The notes under the pieces: generated by a model | Told to the model about the DNA's origin: nothing | Database searches by the model: none | Seen by the model: only the letters and a program-made list of their open reading frames with translations | Origin: Boswellia sacra | Lineage: Eukaryota > Streptophyta > Magnoliopsida > Sapindales > Burseraceae | Assembly: GCA_013180625.2 (NCBI GenBank) | Contig: SNVD02012944.1 | Location: forward strand, 1 to 64,000 | Reading direction: 5' to 3' | Length of the DNA: 64,000 nt | Position numbers and translations under genes: made by a program | Shown here: in pieces, positions 32,584-44,412 of the stretch | Layout: the number at the start of each line of letters is the position of its first letter | How positions within the stretch are numbered: position 1 is the first letter of the stretch

Positions 32584-33034
32584 ACATTTATATGGCTAAA
32601 AGTTTTGATAAAATGTTGAAGAAATGTTGTCACGCATATCTATCCACTAAATCTTTTTTATTTCGAAGGTAGGCCAATAAAGAACTAAAAAAACAAAAAG
32701 TATGCAAGAGAACCTCGAAATATATAGATATTGATTTTTCTTATCTATAATATGGAAACCAGTGGTAATTAATTATTATTTAAAATAATTTGACATTAGA
32801 ATAACGATCTACGACGAATTCAATTTTCATTTATGGTGCAGATATGGCGATCACGTGATGTGATGGATCAAGAAATGCTAAGCGGATATACCATAAGTTG
32901 TAAGCTGACAAAAGTTATAATTAATTTATTGATTTATAAATTTTCCTTATCACATTAATATTTGGATGAAGATCCTACCACGCCTACCACGCTTTGTGGA
33001 TACAATATTTGATTAGATATGTTAATATATGTTA
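32584..33034. other. Intergenic, nothing recognised
   Basis: AT-rich, no protein-like frame or repeat boundary seen. Confidence 0.4.
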
Positions 33035-33499
33035 GGGTGGAGCTATTTACACCAAAAGAATTATTTTGAATACCCCTTTTTAAAAATAAATTTTATCACT
33101 AGAATATTTATTTACCATTAAGGACATTTAATATAAATGTCAAGAACCACCTTCAACCGTCCACCTCCTCCCTTAACATCAACCCTAATTTCTTTTCTAA
33201 TATTTTTTCATAAAATTAAAGAAAAATACAGTAATTAACAAGAAAAATGAATGATTACATTTAAGCTTTGCGAAATATCTCTCTTTTTTATATTTCTTCA
33301 TTTTCTTTTATGCACCCCTAAAATATTTGTGAAACTAAAGCTGAACCCTTAACAAGACTTTAACTGCATATTTAATTCCCAGCATATTGCGAAACGAGGA
33401 AAGGCTTATGTTTCTTGTGCTATTTTTTAAAATTTTATTAATGAGTAAATTAAGGTTATGAGTGTTCGGAGTATTTTTATGGTGCAAATAGTCCCACCC
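33035..33499. mobile_element. MITE-like element with ~20-bp inverted ends
   Basis: The left end reads GGGTGGAGCTATTTACACCA and the right end, reversed, reads GGGTGGGACTATTTGCACCA, an inverted repeat of about 20 bp bounding 465 bp of AT-rich non-coding DNA. A clear target-site duplication could not be fixed, so the superfamily is open. Confidence 0.6.
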
Positions 33500-34512
33500 T
33501 CTACATTATTATTAGTTTGTAAAACAAGAGACTCTAGTTAACAGAGGCAGGGAAGGTCATAAGCATCAATTTCTTAAACCAAGGAGGTCTATGTCGTATT
33601 TCCAAGAAGCTTGGGGGAGGTCAATAAGATTTATCCTATAAAAAATTATATGTAGTATTATTGAAGGAATTATTTGTAATTTTCTCAACGATCAAATCGC
33701 TCGTTAATAAACCTCATGATTAAAGCAAATGGGTACATATGTACTTCTCTATATTCTTCATTATTTCTTAGTAACATGATGGTTAAAAAAGTAAAGAGAA
33801 GATTCTTATTTAGATAATGAAACGATAAAAAGTCACTTCATTTTGTTTGCTTGAAGCAAATGGAGAAGAAGAGCAAGTTTTAGATTAAAAAAAAAAAACA
33901 AAAGATTAAGTGCATGATTGTTGAATTTAGAAGATTCGGTACTTTAGATTGGCATTTCCTGGATTGACTGCAAAATTCGATAACGTGGACCCTCAGTTTT
34001 GCCAGTTTAAAAGAAAGCTTCAATGATGCATGCGTGATCTTTTCATTGCAAAAGTTATTTTATTAATACTACTCTTAGAAACTATTTATATAAACTCATT
34101 CATATAAATTGACGTGATATGATATAATTTAATAAATAAATCCAATAATTTGATAAATATATATTAATAATAAATCATATTAATCAATATGAATAATATG
34201 ATAATCATATAAAGATGGCACATCAATTTGTATATGTAAATTTGTATAAATAATTTATATAAGTTGCATTACTCTTTTATTTTATTTTATTCTTTGAATA
34301 AAGTTGCTCTCACTTGTTGCTTATGTGTATGATCTAATTAAGGTTTGCTCTTTCAATTCTTATGTATTCTTCAACATAATATAACCCTGAACTATTATCA
34401 CGGATCTTCTGATAAATTCTAAAAATTAAAAATAACTCATGTATAAACTCTATTGTCAAAAGCTGGTGAACGATTATATTGTTATCATTGTTAGCATCAA
34501 AAAATTATTAGA
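33500..34512. other. Intergenic, nothing recognised
   Basis: AT-rich sequence with no recognised gene or repeat, ending at the GTT target copy of Pack-CACTA 2. Confidence 0.4.
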
Positions 34513-34515
34513 GTT

Positions 34516-34760
34516 CACTACAAGAAAAATGACCATAGTTGGCGGTCTTTGACCGTCAAATATGTATATATTTGGCGGTCTTAAAAGCGCCACCAATGGC
34601 AGTGCCAAATATAGTCAATTGACGGTCTGTAAAAGTGTCAAATATGCATCTTACTATACTTGGCGGTCAAAGACCGCCAAGTATAATAGGTTTAAAAATT
34701 AAAAAAAAATATACTTGACGGTTTTTGGCCGCCAAGTAGGATAGTTTCCAAATTAAAAAA
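34516..34760. repeat. Left subterminal repeats of Pack-CACTA 2
   Basis: Short repeats of TTGGCGGTC and its inverse GACCGCCAA, matching the left end of the element at 483 but much shorter (about 0.25 kb against 1.1 kb). Confidence 0.8.
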
Positions 34761-34911
34761 ATATATATATACAGCAACAGCTTTGAAGGCATGATAACGA
34801 TTACCAGCTCAGGTTTGTGCAATTTAAATGACCAACAAACCCCACTACAGTGGTTAAAAATTAAATAATTACACCATCTACAACTATAACAATTGTATTT
34901 CAGCAGCCTAC

Positions 34912-34981
34912 TTGGAGCATTGGAGTGATACCAGAGCCTCCTACAATCATCCCAAGTGCTTTAACTTCACCAGGTTGATAC
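34912..34981 (-). pseudogene. NADH-cytochrome b5 reductase exon fragment
   Basis: After an ATTCAG acceptor the minus strand encodes YQPGEVKALGMIVGGSGITP then MLQ, with a GTAGGC donor. GGSGITP is the nucleotide-binding loop of the ferredoxin-NADP reductase fold, and the sequence fits plant cytochrome b5 reductase (CBR), an ER or mitochondrial flavoenzyme. A single exon of about 23 codons is present. Confidence 0.75.
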
Positions 34982-35616
34982 CTGAATTGTCGCTGGTAAT
35001 TACAATATATTGCAATGTAATAAACAGGGAAGAAGCAAATCATTGAAAAACAAATAAGTGTGTTTCTGAGGAACCAAAAGTGAATCAAACTATATGAGCA
35101 AGAGTCACAGTGGATGGTTTTATCAGTTCTAGTGAAGCAACAAATGCCATGATAATTACAAAAGGGTAGAAGAATGGAGCATGAATAGGTTAAAATGGCA
35201 AACAGTTAGAAACAAAGATGGATCTAAATGATACAAAGCAGTTAACATTTAAGCTTACTTAAGCTAACCATTCAGATCACTCAAACTACCTACTTCCATT
35301 CAGACCATGTAAACATATCCAGCTTGCAGCATAAGTTCTTTACTTTCTTTTTCAAATCAAAGGGAAGGAGAGGAAGAAAAGGATAAATAGTTTCGGGTGA
35401 AACAATGAAGTAGAAACTTCAAGAATTGCGATGTCGAATCACTTAGCATACTTCTAAAGGTGAAAATAGAATTGAGCTATAAAGTGGAAAAGCAAAAGTT
35501 ATGATGATCCACATTTATAGGAAAAATAACTAAATTTCTGCACATGCATATAAACCTGGGAAAATCTGTTACTAATGCAAACAAATAAATAAGTACGTCT
35601 AGCTAATGAGGCAAAC
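34982..35616. other. Pack-CACTA 2 interior, no gene recognised
   Basis: AT-rich DNA between the captured reductase and galactosidase exons, intron-like. Confidence 0.4.
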
Positions 35617-35778
35617 CTTTGCAGTATTGATTGCTACATTTTTGCAGTCTGGCAAAATGCTCACAGACCATGCAGGCAAGTTATAAGAATTTCCACTGAA
35701 ATTTACAGTTTTATCTGTCTTTGTGTCTGTGTTGGCAAGAAAAGCAGCACATGATGATCCTGTTTTATAAATAGCTGC
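35617..35778 (-). pseudogene. Beta-galactosidase (GH35) exon fragment
   Basis: A 162-bp exon (54 codons) between TTCTAG and GTTTGC reads [54 protein letters not shown]. This matches the region after the catalytic barrel of plant cell-wall beta-galactosidases (GH35, BGAL), which remove terminal galactose from pectin and xyloglucan side chains. The exon is open. It joins the fragment at 36154-36206 (..TSLGTNLE then AAIYKTG..). Confidence 0.85.
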
Positions 35779-36153
35779 CTAGAAAAAAATGGAAGTTTTA
35801 ATTAAAGTTCAACTCTTTTGATCAGGAACGATACAGTAGAAGCTTTAGAACCTCATGAATATAATTTGAGTATAAATTGGCTAAAAGTTGTAAGATTGAG
35901 TAATAGTTGTCACTAAAGTTAATGATATATGGAAAAATAATGCAGGATATGTCGAAAGTTATGCAGTCAGCTATCCACAATTTACAGAGAAGAAACTAAA
36001 GAGTTATAATATAGCATGCTTGAATGATGTTGAAAACATTGTGGTCTTGAAGAACATCTATAAATCCATCAAAGTTGGAAGGCAAAAAAAAGATATGGGG
36101 AAAGAGATAACTGATATTTTAATGATCTAATGTATATTTTAAGTGCTTTGTAC

Positions 36154-36206
36154 CTCCAAATTAGTACCCAGAGATGTAATTGTTGGATCAGTGGCTACCA
36201 ATGTTT
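36154..36206 (-). pseudogene. Beta-galactosidase (GH35) exon fragment, upstream piece
   Basis: The minus strand encodes KQTLVATDPTITSLGTNLE before a GTAC donor, matching the ALVATDPTxTSLGxNLE segment of plant BGALs. Upstream it fuses without a splice site into an unrelated frame, so the capture breakpoint is near 36206. Confidence 0.75.
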
Positions 36207-36209
36207 GCT

Positions 36210-36345
36210 TCACAAAATCACAAAATTATAACCAAACACATCCTTAATATCCTGCTCCTTTAAATCTTCAAAAATATGGCTATTCACTTCTTTGCCAGTG
36301 CTAGAGGCTAACTCTAACCACAAAACTAGTGCTTCCATGTCTGGC
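36210..36345 (-). pseudogene. Captured exon, parent gene unknown
   Basis: After GTTAG the minus strand is open for about 45 codons: PDMEALVLWLELASSTGKEV, NSHIFEDLKEQDIKDVFGYN. Protein-like composition and an acceptor suggest an exon of a third gene fused to the galactosidase fragment. Family not recognised. Confidence 0.4.
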
Positions 36346-36589
36346 CTAACCTATAATAAAGACGAATTAGTGCAATGAAGGGAAAGGTGGTTATCTGTCT
36401 ATTCATTACTTCTACATATAACATATCAAACAAGGATAATACAGGCTAATGTTTTTGACTTGCATTCAAATCTCAAACCAAACATCCCCTTAGGTACTCA
36501 TTCTTAAGTCTGAAAACATATAAACCTCTTTTTTAGCATCATGATAACCTGTGCAAAGTAAATAAAATGTGCAGAGAAATATAAATTAC

Positions 36590-36752
36590 CTTGCTGTATT
36601 CTGGCAATAAATACAATAAGCATCGTTGTGCAACATGATTGCCATTCATATTTTTCATGAGTGTTACAATACCAGGTTTCAGTGAGGAAACAACCAAGGA
36701 AAACTGCTCTGGACTCTTAAGGGTTTCAATAACCTTTTGAACAGCCCGTGTC
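36590..36752 (-). pseudogene. Pumilio (PUF) repeat exon fragment
   Basis: Between AACACAG and GTAATT the frame reads TRAVQKVIETLKSPEQFSLV, VSSLKPGIVTLMKNMNGNHV, AQRCLLYLLPEYSK. TRAVQK and NGNHVAQRCL are the RNA-base-contacting helices of PUF repeats in plant Pumilio proteins (APUM12-type), which bind mRNA 3' UTRs. The 163-bp exon is open. The N-terminal region of the same kind of gene lies upstream at 37021-37757. Confidence 0.82.
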
Positions 36753-37020
36753 CTGTGTTTGAGACAATAAATAAACTAAAGTATGTCAAATGGACAGCAA
36801 TAACAACATTGATTGTAACAGAAAGACACACACACGCCACCACACCCAACAAGGCAAAAAAGAAAAAGAGGGAGAAAGGGAGCAACCTGTGCATCTGTAA
36901 AGTATTGCTGCTGATTGTTCAATATTCCTCCAACTAATGTGAGGCTGGTTCAAATGTTGTGAATGCAAGCAAGGAAATAGAGATTGTGCATCTGCAAAGT
37001 ATTGCTACTGATTGGACATT

Positions 37021-37757
37021 ACAGGAAACTCCACACCAGGAACAGCTACATTAGATAGGAACTGGAAACCTTGTACCCCATGAGGTAGTGGCAAGGCAGC
37101 AGAGAAATTTTCAACCGGCTGACAATAGCCAACTTGAAGCTTCTTGAGTTATTGAACTTCGAGATTTACAAAATTTGGACCTTCTTGTCTCACCCTTGTT
37201 GCATCAAATTCATCAAAAGCAGAAGGTTTATTATTTGTGGATTGAAGAGAGGAAATAACCATCAGCCGTGGATCTACATCAGAAACTGACTTCTTTAAGC
37301 TGTTTGTGTACTAGCAATCCAGTAAAATAGCACGATCTGGTGAGGATTTTGCCCAAGGATTCCTGGTTTCCATTTTCATTCCACCATTAAATCTCAGTTC
37401 TGAAAATGCAGATGTCAAGGACTGGCCATCAGGTAGATTTGCTTCTCCCTATTCCATCCTATTGATTGGTGAGTGTTGAGGCTTGTCCACTGATATTTTT
37501 CCCTCATCCAAACTTCCATTGTTCTTAAGTTTTTCAGACAAAGGTCCTTTGCAGGAATTGACACTTATAGGCAACAAACTATAATTTGAAGTAAAGCTTT
37601 CAACACGAAATTCCTCAGAATATGAATTCCTGGAAGTAGCATTCGGTATCTCACCAAGGAGTTTTTCAAACTCATCAACCCCCAGTTCAGTTCTTCCATC
37701 TTCCATTTTGTGAAATACAAAATGTTTTAGGACTTCCTTTCTGCCAAAACCCTTCAA
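37021..37757 (-). pseudogene. Pumilio-like N-terminal region, with stops
   Basis: The minus frame starts MKGFGRKEVLKHFVFHKMED then GRTELGVDEFEKLLGEIPNA. It runs Ser/Asn-rich to PINRME, a TAG, then GEANLPDGQSLTSAFSELRF, NPWAKSSPDRAILLDC, another stop, and on to VQGFQFLSNVAVPGVEFPVM. The order (N-terminal here, PUF repeat at 36590) and disordered composition fit the N-terminal half of a Pumilio protein. I infer this from position more than from strong recognition. Three or more stops show decay. Confidence 0.5.
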
Positions 37758-39053
37758 TGCAGATCAAATGAAAAACCCTTCAATGCAAAAGAATTCTATG
37801 TCAAAATCATTTAGTAGAAATTTGCTCAAACCCGCCAAACATAAGACCATCAACTTTATTCTAACTATCATTGACATAATTACTAAATCACAACCAGCAT
37901 TGTGAAGTGACAAAATCACTCAGGATGTCCAAACAAAATTTGAAATTTTACACAATCGAGCATCAAACCATTAATCAAAAAAACAGTATTTGATGGCTAC
38001 TTACTCTTTAGAACCCATCGAATGTTTTGCCAACAAAATAACTTGCCTTCATCATATGACTTAATGAGCCATCAGAACATCAAGCACAAAATTTCTACAC
38101 TAGAAAATAAATAGAAGTACAAAGCCAAATTCAAAACAATGATCATTGGAGTAGTTTAGAACCAATATAATCATCATCAGAGTGATATATACCAATTGCT
38201 GTGATTTTCATGCACCATAATAAGAATTAAAAAGATCAGATTCGCGTTGAAGAATTCCAATGCAAAAAGAATCCAAATTTATCCATTTTTGGCTGGAAAT
38301 GCTCTTCAAGTGCAATCAAGTACATTTACTTTTCACCCAAATCTCAAGCCCTAATTGTCATATTAAGGAAGCAGCAACTCGCCACAAACATGCAGGAGAA
38401 GTATATAAGAGCACCAACAATAAAAGTAGTGTTTTCAGAAAGTATTTCGACCTGTTATATTGAAATTACTGCCGCAAGTTGCTCTAATTTCTCAAACAAG
38501 AAAGCATTTATCAGTTACAAATAGACCCAACAATCATAAATTGTTCCAAGTGTAAATAAAATGAAAACCCAGAAGAATTTTCAATAGAAAAAAAATAGAA
38601 ATCAAAATTAAAAACTTACCAAATAGTGGCACCGATTGATGAAAAAAAATATGCGAGAATGTGCCGTAGAGGACTCAAATTCATGGTTTGCTCACAGAGG
38701 ATTCAATATGAGAGATTTGGGGTGGATTTGAACCGCGAGCCCCCTTAGTGAAGACGAGCAAAGAGAAAAAAGGTTTTGGGGGATATTACCCAAGCTTAAT
38801 TTGAATCTAGGCTTTGTTTTGTAGTGTAAATTAATTACATGGATAAGTGGAGAGGCCCACCAAAAGCAAACATTTGGGAGGAGAAAAGAAAGGAGGGAGT
38901 GGAATGTCTGGGAGAGACAGAGGTTGTGAAAGGGTGGAGGCGTGATGGAGCAACACTTGAAGAGAAAAGAAAATGATTCCAGGGTTAAGAGATTTTAGGT
39001 TTTCGGTAAATGGGTTTCATGAGGTGTAAAACATGTGTATGTGAGATATTTTA
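37758..39053. other. Pack-CACTA 2 interior up to the gypsy insertion
   Basis: Probable upstream intron, leader or promoter of the captured Pumilio copy. At 38640-39000 a purine-rich stretch recalls the 14200-14450 area of Pack-CACTA 1. No gene was recognised. Confidence 0.4.
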
Positions 39054-40344
39054 TATATTGATAAGTGTCTATTTATATATCATTTTCATATCAATTCGTC
39101 CATGTTTCTTTGCTATATTCCTTGGTATTTTTATGTTTTTGTGTGGTTTTGATATTTGTAGGAGTTTTGGAGCAACTTGCACAAAAATGGAGTAAAACCC
39201 TTCATTTTCACCTCTGCTAGTCAACCATGTTCTCGGATTTAATTGTATTGATATACAATGAACCCAATGACATATTATATACCGTTGGAAAGCTCTCGAA
39301 GTCTATTTTCTGAAGAAATTTACGGTTTATAAATCTATTCAGTGTACCAAAATTTGTAATCAAAACAGAGTGAGAAGTATAGAAATGTAATTCCACAAAT
39401 CGCTGTACAATGTATAATACGGGACACTGTAGCAGATTACTGTAGCAAAGTATTTAAACACATTTTAGGGTTTTATTTTCATAACTTGAATGGGGCAGAA
39501 CGTGTGGGAGGCTTCAGCTCTGGAATTCTTTCATCTCCTGGAGTTCTTGAAGGAGAAAGGAAGCTTGGAAAAAAGAAAAACTACAATCCAAAGAGAATTA
39601 CATCAAATTTGCTAAGTTTTTCCCTTCCCTTTCATTTTCTGGAATGTCTCCATGTTGTATTGTATTTACCACATTCTTAAACATGCGTAACTGAATCTGA
39701 ATTGGTTGAGGGTGATTTCAAAGCCCTTGATATGGTTATTGTAAGTTGATTGTGCAAGAAGTTGTTATCCAATTCTCTAATTGAATTTGCTTGTATTTTC
39801 CTATATCTAATGCTTATGATTGCTTGCTGGATTGTATTTCCAATGGCCAACTGAATATAAGCTGGTTGTTGTCTATTGCTAGACTAGAAATCTTGATCCG
39901 TAATTGTCTTGAATTTCTAATCTTTAGTAGCAAAATTGTGATCAGAGATTGCAATTAAAGAATACAACCTAAATTAAATAATCCGAGCTTGTGTGTTTAT
40001 TGCTTAGATCAACCTATCTTTCTTATCATAATGCATCCATTGAATTAAATTTAGAGAGCTTGTTCTAGGTTGTTTAATGGATAGAGATTAAATAAAGAGC
40101 CTGTTTTGTTTAACAATAAAGTAAGGAAATATTGGGATAACAGAGCTTGTTGCTATCTACGGTTGATAACTTCAATGGTATAATTGGATGACAATTCTAC
40201 AATTAATTCGCAAATCCATATCTTGTGGTAGAGAAGGATCCCTTAACCAGGTTTCTTTCATTGATTTTTCAATCTGTTTAAATTTACATTGTGTTATTCT
40301 TTACTTGCATTAATATTTCATCTAGTTAATCAATCAACAAAATG

Positions 40345-42148
40345 TTAGCCCTAAGGCTACATGATAATTTTGATGATAACAATACACATTGATTAATTGA
40401 GATTTACTAACATGTTTATTTATGTGCAAGAGTAAGATCATTGAAATAATTTTAAAATCAAGAAGAGGCTTATTAAAATGAAGTGTTGAAGCTAAGGAGA
40501 AGACTACATGTTAAAGGCACCAAAGTTTAAGAACAAGGATTGACTCAAGGAATGTGACACATGAGCAATGTTCAATCAATTGGTCATATATATCTCTACA
40601 AATATCCAAATGACGTGATTCTTGAGCCTTTGGAAAGCTTACTCAATTTATAACATTTCATATGTTTTAATGAAATTCAAATTTCAAGTGCAAGGTTGTC
40701 CAAATCATCATGCAAGTTGAAAGACAAATGGAAGCAGCTGACATTAGCACCGAATACTCCTTTGGACATATCTTGAGCTAGAAAAATCAAAATGACTTGA
40801 TTCTTGCGGAATTGGAAAGATGACTTAATGTAGAACATTTCATATGTTTTGAAAAAATTCAAATTTCAAACAGAAGGCCGACATAATTGACATGCAATTC
40901 GGTGGACTGACACAAAGAAGAAAAATCAACTCACATGAGCACCGAATGGTGTTTTGACCATATCTTAAGATAGAGATATCTAAATGCTTTGATTCTTAAT
41001 GTTTTGGAAAGATTATTCAAATATACAGATCTTTTATGTTTTGAAAAAATTCAAATTTCAAACGGAATGCTGACAGAATTATCATTCAATTTGGTGGACT
41101 GACACAAGAAAGAAAAATCAAGTCACATGAGCACCGAATGGTGTTTTGGCCATATCTTGAGCTACAGATATCCAAATGACTTGATTCTTAATGCGTTGGA
41201 AAGCTTGTTCAAATGTGAAAATCTTTTATGTTTTGCAGATTTTCAAATTTCAAACGGAACATTGACAAAAATGGAAGACAAGATTACGGTTTTTATGGTG
41301 GGCAGAAAATTTGGAGTTGGTGTCTTCACTTGATTAAGTTCATCTCATTTGCCTATAAAAGGAGCCATTCTCCCATGCATTCAAGAAGTGCAAGAGAAGC
41401 ATTTTATCAAGCAAAAAGCAAGAGAAATATCAAGTCTAGAGAGCTTTTATATTATTTATCTACTCTTTGAAGAGAGTTATACTTTTGTTGTAAAAATTAT
41501 CTTTGTTTTTGTATTGTGGTGAGAGTGAGATATTATTGTAAAGAATAATAGTTATCCTTGAGAGAACTCTTGTTGTGTGTTATCAAGAGTTGAAGTAAGT
41601 TACCTTGGTGAGATTGTTCATCAAGAAGAACTCTTGGTGTGGTGTTATCAAGGGTTGAGGAAAGTTGCCTTGGTGAGGTTGTTCATCAAGAAGAACTCTT
41701 GGTGTGGTGTTATCAAGGGTTGAAGGAAGTTGCCTTGGTGAGGTTGTTCATCAAGAAGAACTCTTGGTGTGGTGTTATCAAGAGTTGGAAGAAAAAGTCT
41801 TGGTGAGGTTGTTCATCAAGCAAGTTGTAAAGATTTCTACAACTTAGTGGAAAGCTTAGCTCGTGGAGCTAGGAGCCCGTGGACGTAGGCAAGGTTTGCC
41901 GAACCACGTAAATTGAGTTTGCACTCTCTCTATCCCTTTCCTCTTTACATTTACTTGCACTTGTGATTGTTCATCATTATTATTCTTTTGATTGCATCTT
42001 TGATAAATTCTAATTTCATCTTCTTCACCTTTATTTTCAAAGAAAGAGTGAACTAATTTTGATCTTTCAAGAAAAGTTTTCTAAATCCGTTTTGATAAAT
42101 AAAAACCCAATTCACCCCCCCTCTTGGGTTGCCATACCTGGGTCAACA
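40345..42148 (+). mobile_element. Solo LTR of the copia B family
   Basis: It begins TGTTAGCCCTAAGGC and ends CTGGGTCAACA, 1804 bp, flanked by CAAAA (40340-40344 and 42149-42153). There is no internal domain, so it results from LTR-LTR recombination. The uninterrupted target AATCAACAAAACCCCCC is preserved in the 3' LTR of the host gypsy element at about 53125. It is about 140 bp longer than the copia B 5' LTR because of extra copies of a 65-bp repeat at 41600-41830. Confidence 0.95.
41600..41830 (+). repeat. 65-bp tandem repeat inside the solo LTR
   Basis: CCTTGGTGAG or its variant recurs at about 41603, 41668, 41733 and 41798, with a period of 65 bp. Each unit includes TTGTTCATCAAGAAGAACTC and GGTGTGGTGTTATCAAG. 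The copia B 5' LTR has about two units. Confidence 0.85.
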
Positions 42149-42289
42149 CAAAACCCCCCTCATTTAGTTTATTTTTTCTTTCGAATAACAAATTCAATTA
42201 GAATCAATCCTCGTGGGAACGATATCTTACTCATCACTTTATTACTTGTGCGACTAGTATACTTGCTAGTTTCGAACGCATCAAGTTTT

Positions 42290-42307
42290 TGGCGCCGTTG
42301 CCGGGGA
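42290..42307 (+). promoter_or_regulatory. Primer binding site of the gypsy derivative
   Basis: TGGCGCCGTTGCCGGGGA, six bases after the 5' LTR. It is the conserved primer site of plant Athila/Tat-type gypsy elements (usually assigned to tRNA-Asp). Confidence 0.88.
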
Positions 42308-42510
42308 TTGATTTTATAATCGATTTGTTATTTTGTTTTCATTGTTGATTCATATTTTTGTTTGTTTTTCTTTTTTGATTGTTTGTGTTTAGATGACATG
42401 GCAGTAAACTTCCATCAATTCAGTGGCGGATTTGAGTCACAACTACCATGGAGAGTAAATGAGGTAAGCACTCCGAACATTGAACAACAACTTTTGAGTT
42501 AGCTTCTCTT

Positions 42511-43159
42511 GTGAAAAACATGGCTGTAGGACATATGCAGAAATCTTATGCATGTGAGGTATATTCTACCATGGAGCATCCAATCGACATGTATCCAACT
42601 TTGCAAGGAGATATGGAACAAGCCAATGCCATGGATGGATTTCCAGGACAAACAAGGCAATGGTATGATCCCTTCTCTAACACTTACAATGCTGGATGGG
42701 AAGATCACCCTAATTTCAGTTACTGGAATCATCAACCAATCGCCCCAAATGCCATACCAAATCAACTACAAGGTTTTAATCAACCTAGAGTGCAGCAACC
42801 ATTTCAAATGCAACCACACCAATTCCACAACCAGCACCACAACCAGCTCCAGAAAACTCAGATATTCTCTCCAGGATATTGTTAATGCACTTGCCACTAA
42901 CACAATGCAATTCCAGCAGGAAACTGGGGCAAGTATCCAAAACCTGGCAAATCAAATGGGACAATTGGCTACTAGCATGAGCAAATTCAAGGGCCAATGC
43001 TTAGAAAAATTATCTTCTCAAACGGTGATCAATCCAAGCGAGACTGCTAGTGCGATAACATCGCGAAGTGGAGAGCAATTAGATGTCTTGCCAGGAAAAT
43101 CACAAACTGATGAAGGAGATGACACCACATCCACCATGAACAAAACATTGACTTCTTAG
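42511..43159 (+). pseudogene. Gypsy gag C-terminal remnant
   Basis: One frame gives ACEVYSTMEHPIDMYPTLQG, then QWYDPFSNTYNAGWEDHPNF and SYWNHQP, the degenerate zinc-knuckle and YDPFSNTYNPGWRDHPNF block of plant gypsy gag. After a frameshift the second gives DIVNALATNTMQFQQETGAS and IQNLANQMGQLATSMSKFKG and SAITSRSGEQLD. The main capsid domain that should precede it is missing: only about 200 bp separate the primer site from the knuckle. Confidence 0.82.
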
Positions 43160-44055
43160 GTAAATCCTATAACTCTCATTCCTTCATATGTTACTCCTCC
43201 ACTTTTTCCTAGTAGATTTGCAAAATCGATGAAGGAGGAACAAGAACAGAAAATCCTAGAGACTTTTCACAAAATCGAGGTAAATATACCAAATCTGGAT
43301 TCTATCGAGTAAGTACCTCATTATACAAAACGTCTCAAGGAGTTATGCACCAACAAAAGAAATTTAAAAGGGAATGAGAAAGTAAGTGTGGGGGAAAATG
43401 TTTCAGCTGTACTACAAAGAAAAATTCCTCCGAAATACAAAGATCTAGGTACATTCACCATTCTATGCACTATTGGTAATATCAAGTTTGAAAGAGCTAT
43501 GTTAGATTTAGGAGCATCTATTAATATCATGCCATATTCTATTTATGCTTCTTTAAATCTTGGACCTTTTGCAAAAACTGGTATCACCGTTCAACTTACT
43601 GATCATTTTAATGCATATCCCAAAAGAGTTGTGGAAGATGTGCTTGTACAGGTGAATCAATTGATTTTCCCAGCAGACTTCTATGTCCTCAAAATAGAGG
43701 ATGAGACATCTCCTAATCCAACTTCGATTCTTTTAGGGAGACCATCCTTGAAAAATGCTAGAACCAAGATTGATGTTCATGATTGCACTTTCACCATAGA
43801 GTTTGATGGCAAGGTGATATGTTTCAATATTTTTGAGGCAATGAGGTACTCTAGCGACTTACATTCTGTTTTTGCAGTTGACGTTGTTGATTCTTTGTCA
43901 CAACAATATTTTGAGTTAACTCGCAAGAATGGATTGGATATAGCTATTAGTGAGCATATAGGGACAGAAAATTCCAATGAGTTAGGAATTTTGATACAAG
44001 TATCCAAATAAATGGAGGAAGCTGTGGCAAGCTTAGTGAGACTATAGCAATAACC
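43160..44055 (+). pseudogene. Gypsy retropepsin region
   Basis: The frame at 43388-44011 reads VLQRKIPPKYKDLGTFTILC, TIGNIKFERAMLDLGASINI, MPYSIYASLNLGPFAKTGIT and SILLGRPSLKNARTKIDVHD. LDLGAS is the aspartic protease active-site triad in the form used by Athila/Tat elements, and LLGRPFL-type flap sequence follows. A TAA at about 43311 separates it from the upstream gag linker (FAKSMKEEQEQKILETFHKI). It ends with a stop at 44009-44011. Confidence 0.88.
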
Positions 44056-44118
44056 ACAAATAGGTATGATGTTTCGTACATTCAATTTACTTTATCTAAT
44101 GAGAAACTTCTTCCTTCT

Positions 44119-44412
44119 GTGACGAAAGCCAATACCTTGGAGCTTAAGTCACTGCCAGATCATTTGAATCATGGATTCTTGGGTGAGAATGATACTTTGC
44201 CAGTTACAATGGAAATGGGCCTTGCACGAATACAAGAAGAGAAACTCGTCCGAATACTTACAGATCACAAAATAGCTATTGGGTGGACGATTGCTAACAT
44301 CCAAGGCCCAGCCATATGCATGCACCAATTATTGTTGGAAGAAGGACCCAAGCCCATTATTGAAGCACAGCGGAGATTGGACCGTCCGATGATGGAACCA
44401 ACGTCGGGCTGA
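44119..44412 (+). pseudogene. Start of gypsy pol (pre-RT) joined to post-pol sequence
   Basis: ANTLELKSLPDHLNHGFLGE, NDTLPVTMEMGLARIQEEKL, VRILTDHKIAIGWTIANIQG, then CMHQLLLEEGPKPIIEAQRR. This is the conserved segment just before the RT palm (LPxHLKYAFLGE and LLxxHKxAIGWTIADIKGISP in relatives). After RRLDRPMMEPTSG a stop occurs. The next bases (GAGGACGTTAAACCAAGCGC then AGGAGGCAACCCAATG) are the motif that normally follows pol. The deletion of RT through integrase lies at about 44370-44415. Confidence 0.85.

Larger units (their letters stand above)
39059..42283 (+). repeat. 5' LTR of the gypsy derivative (interrupted)
   Basis: About 1.4 kb of LTR after removing the solo LTR (40345-42148) and its target copy. 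From about 39497 onward it matches the 3' LTR (GTGTGGGAGGCTTCAGCTCT and so on). The first ~440 bp have no counterpart by the 3' LTR, so that LTR is 5'-truncated or recombined. Confidence 0.85.
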
